DNA of 7,750 nucleotides from Firmicutes bacterium UBA6811. GTDB taxonomy: Bacteria; Bacillota; SHA-98; UBA4971. Made by a program: the position numbers and the translations under genes. The stretch covers positions 1 to 7,750 of the forward strand of contig DKEX01000121.1 of NCBI GenBank assembly GCA_002452295.1, given 5' to 3'. Every line of letters begins with the position of its first letter. The stretch's first letter is position 1. The notes below the pieces were generated by a model, which did no database searches, was not told the origin of the DNA, and worked only from the letters and a program-made list of their open reading frames with translations. Below, in pieces: positions 1 to 5,040 of this stretch.

Positions 1-420
1 CCCGGTACGTAAGGCATGGGACAGGCTGTGTCACAGTCGAACGCTCCGTTCTCGGGCGCTTTACACCCGGACGGTTTACGAATGCTGCACCTGATACAGC
101 GGGAGCTGGCGGAACTCGCGGGCGTCGGCTCGTCCGCAGGCGTCGCCCGGCAGGATGGCGCCGGTGACGATCGCGCCCGGGAGAGCGGCGTCCGGGAGGG
201 CGGGGCCCAGCGGGCGGACCTGCAGCGCCGCGCCTTGGAGCACCGGGTCGAGAAACGGCGCGGCATGAGCGCAAGCCCGGTCTTCAGGAGAGACGCCCGG
301 GCCGCCCCGCACCCGCCGAATATGCAGGAGGCCGGGGAAGCACCCTAACTGCGTGCCGGGCGCCGTAGCGGTAGCGCGGGCGCGGGGCGCGTCCGCGGCC
401 AGGTGCAACCGCGGCGTCCT
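1..420. other. Stretch without a supported gene
   Basis: Very GC-rich sequence. Open frames exist on both strands (plus 16-348; minus 507-76), but high GC content makes long chance frames common. Their translations are Arg/Ala/Gly-rich or Pro/Ala/Leu-rich with no motif I recognise, and neither has a convincing ribosome site. The two frames share codon boundaries, so base composition by codon position does not separate them well. The minus-strand frame reads a little more like protein in its last 70 residues and could be a decayed gene remnant, but I cannot support it. The left edge cuts off whatever lies upstream. Confidence 0.4.
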
Positions 421-432
421 CTGTGGTATACT
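404..432 (+). promoter_or_regulatory. Candidate promoter of the phasin-aarF unit
   Basis: TATACT at 427-432 matches the sigma-A -10 consensus at five of six positions and is preceded by TG one base upstream (424-425), an extended -10 arrangement. The base stretch 17 bp upstream (TGCAAC, 404-409) is a poor -35, as is common with extended -10 promoters. Transcription would start near 439, leaving a leader of roughly 85 bases before the start codon at 525. Confidence 0.45.
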
Positions 433-455
433 TAGAGTGGAGACTCCGGATGCCC

Positions 456-483
456 GGCGCGTCAGACGGATGTCTGGAGCGCC
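456..483 (+). other. Hairpin in the leader of the phasin-aarF unit
   Basis: GGCGC (456-460) pairs with GCGCC (479-483), and CAGAC (463-467) pairs with GTCTG (472-476), enclosing a GGAT loop and separated by a 2x2 internal loop (GT/GA). This gives ten base pairs in 28 bases, lying between the predicted transcription start and the ribosome site. No run of T follows, so it is not an intrinsic terminator. It could affect mRNA stability or translation; its function is unknown. Confidence 0.4.
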
Positions 484-524
484 AGTCGGAAGCCTTGAGT
501 AACGCAAGCGAGGAGGTGCAGGAG

Positions 525-800
525 ATGCTCGAGACCATGAACAGAATCCTTGATTTCAGCCTGGGGGCGGTCCTGCTGACAAAGGAGAGGATCCAGAGGA
601 CCGTGGACGAGTGCGTGAAGCGCGGCGAGCTTGGGCGCACCGAGGCGGAGAAGCTGGTGTCGGAGCTCACGAAGAAGGGAGAAGAGGGCCGCGCGCACCT
701 CGGCGAGATGGTCCGGAACGAGGTCGGCAAGGTCGTTGACGAGCTAGGCCTTGCTACCAAGAAGGACCTGGCAGACCTCGAGGCGCGGCTACACCAGTAA
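525..800 (+). CDS. Small phasin-like coiled-coil protein (COG3937-type)
   Basis: A 91-residue, highly charged protein rich in Lys, Glu, Arg and Leu, without cysteines or a membrane segment. It reads as one long amphipathic helix ending in LATKKDLADLEARLHQ, the characteristic tail of small proteins annotated as polyhydroxyalkanoate-synthesis-regulator phasins. In this family the helical protein coats granules or associates with partner proteins, but in many Bacillota no PHA genes are nearby and the true role is unclear. The start at 525 was chosen because AGGAGGTG lies at 511-518 at good spacing; an upstream in-frame ATG at 423 lacks a ribosome site and lies at the promoter. aarF follows after 13 bases with no ribosome site of its own, suggesting one transcript and coupled translation. 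I infer a role linked to the kinase or to membrane lipid/quinone metabolism. Family assignment rests on recognition of the sequence pattern only. Confidence 0.8.
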   Translation: MLETMNRILDFSLGAVLLTKERIQRTVDECVKRGELGRTEAEKLVSELTKKGEEGRAHLGEMVRNEVGKVVDELGLATKKDLADLEARLHQ

Positions 801-813
801 TCTGTAACGTCCC

Positions 814-2502
814 ATGGGAGTCCTTCGGAGCTACGCGCATCTCGTTCGCTACCGCGAGATGGCCCGTGTGGCAGCAAGGTACGGGTTTGGTTTCCTCTCC
901 GACCTGCTGGGCCAGGCGGCTGGCTTTGCGTTGCCCAGACGCAGGCAGAAGGCTGCCCGCCCCGGCGTATATCGGCTCTCGAGGTGGGAACGGATCCGCC
1001 GCGCGCTGGAGGACCTCGGTCCCGCTTTCGTCAAGATCGGACAGATCCTGAGCACCCGGCCGGATATCGTGCCGCCCGGCCTTGCTGTTGAACTCGAAAA
1101 GCTCCAGGACCAGGCGGCGCCTTTCGCTTTCTCCAGGGTTGAAGCGGTCGTCGCAGCAGAACTCGGGGCGCCGCCGGGTGAGGTCTTCAGCGCGTTTGAC
1201 CCCGAGCCGATTGCAGCGGCCTCCCTCGGACAGGTGCACACCGCATGCCTCAAGAGCGGCGAAGAGGTCGTCGTCAAGGTGCAGAGGCCAGGTATCGAGA
1301 AGGTGGTCCGCACCGACCTCGAGATCCTCAGGGAGGTCGTGTCCGTCGCGACCCAGAGGTCCCGTCTGGAGCACGTGTACAACCTCGTTGACGTCGTGGA
1401 CGAGCTTTCCAGCGCGCTCGTGGAGGAACTCGACTACACGGCCGAAGGGGCTAACGCGGACCGCCTCGCGCACGACTTGAGGGCAGACGTGCACGTCGTC
1501 ATACCGCACGTATACTGGGAGTACACCACGCGGCGCGTCCTCACGATGGATCGCATGCGCGGGGTGAGGCTGACCGAGATCGACGGGTCCAGGTCGGAGG
1601 CGGAGGCGGAGGCGGCGCAGGTCGACAGGACTGCGATAGCCCGGGCTCTCACCAGCACAATCCTTGAACAGATCCTGGTCCACGGATTCTTCCACGCCGA
1701 CCCGCACCCCGGGAACGTCGTCGCACTCCCGGAGGGAAAGATCGCGCTCCTTGACTTCGGGATGATGGGAGACGTCGGCGACGACCTGAAAAGGGATTTC
1801 GGCAACTTCCTTCTCGCCGTCGCCGCACGGTCACCCTCGCACCTTGTGGCCGTTCTCCTGAAACTCGGGGTCGCACCGCCCGGGGCCGACACACGTTCGC
1901 TCGCGCGAGGCGTGGAGATCCTCCTGCGTAGGTACTATGGCGTGCCCGTCGTCCAGTTCAGCGTCGCTGATCTGACGAAGGACGTGCTTGATCTCTGCCT
2001 CAAGCACCGCATCCGGATACGAGCGGACTTCGCCCTGGTGATGAAGGCGCTTGCGACGGTGGAAGGGACCGTGCGGCGCGTGGAGCCGTCGTTCAACCTC
2101 GTAGAAGCGGCCGAGCCGTTCGCAAGGCGCCTCGTCCGGGAGAGAATGAGACCTGCGTCTCTATTGAAAAGCCTTGGGAAGGTGGGCGCCGACTACGCCG
2201 ACTTCATGGCGCGCCTGCCCGGCAAACTCGGACGGGTGCTGGACCTCGCCACTGGCGGGCAACTGAAGGTGAAGTGGGAACTCGAGGGGGCGAATCGGTT
2301 CCTGCGCGAACTCACCTCGCTCGTGAACCGACTTGCCCTGAGCGTCGTGCTGGCAGGCATCATAGTGGGCACGGCCCTCATCGCCCGGGGCGCGCCCGCC
2401 GTCCTGCTCTGGCGGCTGCCCCTCGCCGAGGCAGGCTTCATACTCGCTCTCGTATTCGGGATCTGGCTCCTCGTATCGATCATCCGCTCGGGACGGTTTT
2501 GA
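814..2502 (+). CDS. AarF/UbiB (ABC1) family atypical protein kinase-like protein
   Basis: A 562-residue, full-length member of the UbiB/ABC1/ADCK family of atypical kinases, membrane-associated and linked in other organisms to isoprenoid quinone biosynthesis or lipid homeostasis. All signature motifs are present: KIGQ (K74-Q77) in the family-specific N-terminal extension, the alanine-rich loop AAASLGQVH (134-142) replacing the usual glycine-rich loop, the VVVK lysine K155, the catalytic-loop HADPHPGN (294-301, with D296 and N301), and the DFG motif at 314-316. Two hydrophobic segments at about 507-524 and 540-557 form the usual C-terminal membrane anchor. ATG 814 is the first possible start after an in-frame stop at 805-807, and the MGVLRSYAHLVRYREMARV opening fits the family. 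There is no visible ribosome site, so translation is probably coupled to the phasin-like gene 13 bases upstream. In ubiquinone-lacking Bacillota the substrate is unknown; ATPase or small-molecule kinase activity is expected from the family. Confidence 0.95.
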   Translation: MGVLRSYAHLVRYREMARVAARYGFGFLSDLLGQAAGFALPRRRQKAARPGVYRLSRWERIRRALEDLGPAFVKIGQILSTRPDIVPPGLAVELEKLQDQAAPFAFSRVEAVVAAELGAPPGEVFSAFDPEPIAAASLGQVHTACLKSGEEVVVKVQRPGIEKVVRTDLEILREVVSVATQRSRLEHVYNLVDVVDELSSALVEELDYTAEGANADRLAHDLRADVHVVIPHVYWEYTTRRVLTMDRMRGVRLTEIDGSRSEAEAEAAQVDRTAIARALTSTILEQILVHGFFHADPHPGNVVALPEGKIALLDFGMMGDVGDDLKRDFGNFLLAVAARSPSHLVAVLLKLGVAPPGADTRSLARGVEILLRRYYGVPVVQFSVADLTKDVLDLCLKHRIRIRADFALVMKALATVEGTVRRVEPSFNLVEAAEPFARRLVRERMRPASLLKSLGKVGADYADFMARLPGKLGRVLDLATGGQLKVKWELEGANRFLRELTSLVNRLALSVVLAGIIVGTALIARGAPAVLLWRLPLAEAGFILALVFGIWLLVSIIRSGRF

Positions 2503-2519
2503 TACGTTCCATGCCTGGG

Positions 2520-2858
2520 CTAAGGGCGCGTCGTCCTATTCCCCGGTAGGTCGCGCGGTCTTCCGTAAGCGGGCCCGGCCTCCATCACGCACGCTTCTTC
2601 GCTGTCGCCGCTATTGAGGTACTGCTTTACAATCGCCCTTACTAGAGTAGACCGGTCCATGCCCAGTCTCCGGGCTGCGCGGCCGAGTTTCACCATGTCG
2701 CCGACATCGAACCGCACCGACAATATCGCCTTTTTCGGCTCATATCGGACGTCCTCCACCTCACCGGGTTCCACTTCGGTCGAGTCGTGGGTGTCCCAGA
2801 ACTCCGCCATTTCTTGTATGCTCTTGAACTCCGGGATTGCCTTCTTAGTCCCCTTCAT
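2520..2858 (-). CDS. CopG-type (PF12441-like) ribbon-helix-helix antitoxin
   Basis: A 112-residue protein. The N-terminal part has IPEFKS (8-13) followed by EMAEFWDTHD (16-25), the hallmark of the CopG antitoxins paired with BrnT-like toxins. Residues about 45-81 form a ribbon-helix-helix domain: beta strand ILSVRF, helix VKLGRAARRLG, turn MDRS and helix TLVRAIVKQYL. The antitoxin should neutralise the toxin and, through its DNA-binding domain, repress the operon. The start at 2858 was chosen because GAGGG lies 8 bases upstream on the minus strand; an in-frame ATG at 2885 is possible but extends the overlap with the toxin to 41 bases. As chosen, the antitoxin overlaps the toxin by 14 bases, which suggests translational coupling. 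An unusual C-terminal tail of about 30 residues, rich in Gly, Pro and Arg, follows the domain and runs to the convergent aarF end only 17 bases away. Confidence 0.85.
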   Translation of the reverse strand: MKGTKKAIPEFKSIQEMAEFWDTHDSTEVEPGEVEDVRYEPKKAILSVRFDVGDMVKLGRAARRLGMDRSTLVRAIVKQYLNSGDSEEACVMEAGPAYGRPRDLPGNRTTRP

Positions 2859-3174
2859 GGGGTCCACCCTCTCTGTGCTCCTCATAGTACCTTTTCTCCT
2901 TTTGCGTCATCGGCCGCACCGTAACAGGCATGAATACGTCCTTCAACGGTGGGTCTTCGAGGAGGATACCATGGATGACAAGATACCTGCCTTCTTCGGT
3001 ACGACCATACACGATGTAGGCTGGAGACTTCCCGAAAGATCTCGTCCTGACCCATAGCGCCTTGAAGTCCCCATTCTCGAGCACCTCGTATACTTCCTCC
3101 GGCTGGGCTCTCTGCGAGAAATGGCGTGCCCGCTCGACCGGGATGTAGCAACCCCTGACCCTCCGCGTCCGCAC
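2845..3174 (-). CDS. BrnT-like ribonuclease toxin of a type II toxin-antitoxin pair
   Basis: A 109-residue protein whose core resembles BrnT toxins (RelE-like fold): HFSQRAQPEEVYEVLENG (18-35), then GRTEEGRYLVI (57-67), then VRPMTQKEKRYYEEH (86-100), which corresponds to the ARxxTxxEkxxY end motif of the family. BrnT toxins cleave RNA and inhibit translation. Toxin-before-antitoxin order and the overlap with a PF12441-like CopG antitoxin are exactly the BrnT-BrnA layout, which strengthens the call. The GTG start at 3174 has AGAGGGG about 10 bases upstream; the only in-frame ATG (3318) lies upstream of the predicted promoter and would add 48 residues that do not look conserved. The protein is slightly longer than typical BrnT and has the insertion-like segment LLEDPPLKDVF between its last two strands. 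Activity is inferred from the family. Confidence 0.78.
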   Translation of the reverse strand: MRTRRVRGCYIPVERARHFSQRAQPEEVYEVLENGDFKALWVRTRSFGKSPAYIVYGRTEEGRYLVIHGILLEDPPLKDVFMPVTVRPMTQKEKRYYEEHREGGPHEGD

Positions 3175-3197
3175 CCTGTCAGCACCCCTCTGGTCGG

Positions 3198-3228
3198 TAT
3201 GCTCATGTATGACATCATATAGAGCATA
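3198..3228. promoter_or_regulatory. Candidate autoregulatory operator of the toxin-antitoxin operon
   Basis: An imperfect palindrome: outer arms TATGCTC (3198-3204) and GAGCATA (3222-3228), inner arms TATGA (3208-3212) and TCATA (3215-3219). The outer arms are offset by one base relative to the inner centre. It covers the predicted -10 and transcription start of the toxin gene, the normal place for an operator bound by a ribbon-helix-helix antitoxin or toxin-antitoxin complex. Binding is inferred. Confidence 0.45.
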
Positions 3229-3251
3229 GCATACGCATGCGCCATCCTCAA
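3223..3251 (-). promoter_or_regulatory. Candidate promoter of the toxin-antitoxin operon
   Basis: On the minus strand TTGAGG (3251-3246) and TATGCT (3228-3223) are separated by exactly 17 bases, each matching the sigma-A consensus at four of six positions. Transcription would begin near 3215, about 40 bases before the GTG start of the toxin. The region is locally AT-rich compared with its surroundings. Confidence 0.5.
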
Positions 3252-3621
3252 GGGCGCCTTCTACCTTCCGGATGGGACAGTCATCACGATCCGGTCTTCG
3301 CGACGACGACACGTCCATGCCGCCATGAGGTCAGCCGCAGATGCGACCCCCGGACCGCCGCGCTCACTGCTTTGAACCGCTTTGGAAGTATCGGTTGCGG
3401 TTTCCGCTTTTCGTTGGTAACCGTCGCAGGTCGCCACAGAGGACTATGCAGGAATTCGCGCTGCCGTGTTGAATATGTAAGCTGGAATAAACAATGGCCG
3501 CGCTTGGGCTGATACAGCGCACTTCATTTAGCTGGCTTTGACAATTTCCCACGCACAACGCCCAGCCCCAGTGCGGCCAGATCAGGTGTAACAGAATGCG
3601 TGAACAGAAGGAGAGAGGCTG
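3252..3621. other. Intergenic stretch upstream of the ROK gene
   Basis: No gene is supported here; small open frames are low-complexity chance frames. AACCGC (3375-3380) and GCGGTT (3397-3402) could form a weak 6-bp stem. GCTG-ATA-CAGC (3509-3519) is a short palindrome nested near GCGCT/AGCGC. A perfect TTGACA occurs at 3538-3543, but no -10 box lies at the right distance, so I cannot place the promoter of the ROK gene with confidence. The ribosome site AAGGAGAG just before GTG 3622 is clear. Confidence 0.4.
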
Positions 3622-4899
3622 GTGGCTTCTAATCGGGTGGAGGCCCTGAGAATCGTCCGCCAGCGGGGGCGGACCTCGCGGTCCGAGATCCAGAACGCAC
3701 TCGGCCTCAGCTTCCCGGCGGTTTCGCTCGTCGTGTCGCAACTCCTCGAAAAGGATCTCATCGTGAAGAGCGGCAGCAGGGGCAGCGGGGCCGGCCGAAG
3801 GGCCGATCTTTTCGAGTTCAACAGCAAGAAAGGATACGTGCTCGGCATAGATCTCGGGGCGCGCAAGATCCGCATCGCCGTCGCCGACCTGGGAGGAGGC
3901 ATCGTCCACAAGGTGGAGGTGCCCACCCTCGCGTACGAGGGCGGCCCGCGCGTGATGGAGCGCCTCCTCGCCCTTGCCCGCACCACCCTGGAGGCGCGCG
4001 GCATCTCCGGGGACAACGTGCTCGCCGTGGGCGTCGCAGCGCCCGGCATCAGCGAGAGGTCCACCGGCAAGAACCTACTCTCGCCTTTCATCCCCAGGTG
4101 GAGCGATGTGCCGATACACGCCACCCTCGAAGACGAGTTCCACGTGCCGGTGGTCGTGGAGAACGACGTGGACATGGCCATCATCGGGGAGAAGGCCTGG
4201 GGCGCCGGCAAAGGGTGCGAGAACCTCGTGTTCCTGAACGTCGCGGTCGGTGTGGCCGCCGCCATCATCGTGGACGGACGGCTATTGCGGGGCGCAAACG
4301 GCGCCGCAGGGGAAATCGGCTTCGTCCTCCCCGACCTTGCCCTGGAGCGTGACGAGTTCAGCGAGGAGGGGTCCCTTGAAAGCGTCACATCCGGCCCTGG
4401 TATCGTGAAGCGGTTCAGGGAGACCTCGATCCGGGCAGCGCGGACCGCACAGGCAGTGCGGGTAGTGCCGCCGGGGGCGGGCAGCGATGTCGAGCAGAAG
4501 GGCGCCCTGACCCCTATCGACGCCATGTCTCCCACCGGCGACATGGACTCGGAGACAGTGTTCGCCCTGGCCCAGGCGGGCGATGCGCGTGCCAGGGAGG
4601 TCATCGAACGCACGGTCAGGTACCTGTCGGTCGCCCTCACGAACCTCGTGGCCGCTGTCAACCCCGAGAAGGCCGTCCTCGGTGGCGGGGTCGGCCTCGT
4701 TCTGTACAGCCAGAAGGACGCCATCCGCAGCTTCCTCGCGCGGCACGTGCCGTTCGTCCCGGAGATCGTCCAGGCCCAGCTCGGGAGCGACGCGAGCGTG
4801 TTCGGCGCGGCGGCGGCAGCCATCGACACAGCCATTCTGGTCCTGGAAAACGAGCTAGATAGTGGGACGCTTGGGAATGGCAGGGCCACGAACGTGTAG
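3622..4899 (+). CDS. ROK-family transcriptional regulator (NagC/XylR-like)
   Basis: A 425-residue regulator. The N-terminal winged helix-turn-helix is at about residues 5-55, with recognition-helix region LSFPAVSLVVSQLLEKDLI. The ROK sugar-kinase-like domain follows: GIDLGARKIRIAVADLGG (75-92) is the phosphate/ATP-loop strand pair, and VVVENDVDMAIIGE keeps the END motif with D182. Two features are missing. The GE(I/L)GH motif reads GEIGF (230-234), so the zinc/sugar-binding histidine is lost, and the downstream CxCGxxGCLE zinc cluster is replaced by a segment ending EEGSLES (248-254) with no cysteine. It is therefore probably a zinc-independent regulator rather than an active glucokinase. The GTG start has AAGGAGAG at suitable distance. 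It sits directly upstream of a sugar kinase and an AgaS isomerase on the same strand, so local control of sugar-phosphate catabolism, with a sugar or sugar phosphate as inducer, is the likely role. Effector and operator are not determinable here. Confidence 0.9.
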   Translation: MASNRVEALRIVRQRGRTSRSEIQNALGLSFPAVSLVVSQLLEKDLIVKSGSRGSGAGRRADLFEFNSKKGYVLGIDLGARKIRIAVADLGGGIVHKVEVPTLAYEGGPRVMERLLALARTTLEARGISGDNVLAVGVAAPGISERSTGKNLLSPFIPRWSDVPIHATLEDEFHVPVVVENDVDMAIIGEKAWGAGKGCENLVFLNVAVGVAAAIIVDGRLLRGANGAAGEIGFVLPDLALERDEFSEEGSLESVTSGPGIVKRFRETSIRAARTAQAVRVVPPGAGSDVEQKGALTPIDAMSPTGDMDSETVFALAQAGDARAREVIERTVRYLSVALTNLVAAVNPEKAVLGGGVGLVLYSQKDAIRSFLARHVPFVPEIVQAQLGSDASVFGAAAAAIDTAILVLENELDSGTLGNGRATNV

Positions 4900-4901
4900 C
4901 C

Positions 4902-4914
4902 GCGCGGACCGCGC
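4902..4914. repeat. Short GC palindrome after the ROK gene
   Basis: GCGCGG, a central A, then CCGCGC: a 13-base palindrome two bases after the ROK stop codon. It is too tight for a good hairpin terminator and has no T run. It may be a protein-binding site or chance in GC-rich DNA. Confidence 0.3.
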
Positions 4915-4924
4915 TCCGATGCCA

Positions 4925-4979
4925 GCGACAACTGATGCCCGTGGCAAGAGACACGAGAGACTACGGTCGGCGACAACTG
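4925..4979 (+). repeat. Pair of 10-bp direct repeats upstream of the PfkB gene
   Basis: GCGACAACTG occurs identically at 4925-4934 and 4970-4979, a 45-bp repeat distance, in the short gap between the ROK gene and the sugar kinase. Each copy is followed shortly by a CCC. Direct repeats between a regulator and its likely target are candidate binding sites, but nothing else in the sequence proves this. Confidence 0.4.
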
Positions 4980-5040
4980 CCCACGACCTCTGATAAGTGA
5001 TGGCCGCCCCTGTTTATGAACCCCTATGGAGGACGAGCAA

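Noticed and set aside
16..348. Plus-strand open frame of 110 codons
   Set aside because: Arg/Ala/Gly-rich translation without motif, no ribosome site; typical chance frame in GC-rich DNA.
76..507. Minus-strand open frame of 143 codons
   Set aside because: The last 70 residues look vaguely protein-like, but there is no recognisable family or ribosome site, and it would overlap the promoter and leader of the phasin-like gene. Could be a remnant; not supported.
3237..3512. Plus-strand open frame of 91 codons upstream of the ROK gene
   Set aside because: It overlaps the toxin promoter, has no ribosome site and its composition is unlike a protein.
3538..3543. Perfect TTGACA as the -35 of the ROK promoter
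   Set aside because: No -10-like hexamer is found 15-19 bases downstream.
4902..4914. Palindrome after the ROK gene as an intrinsic terminator
   Set aside because: A single-base centre leaves no usable loop and no T run follows.
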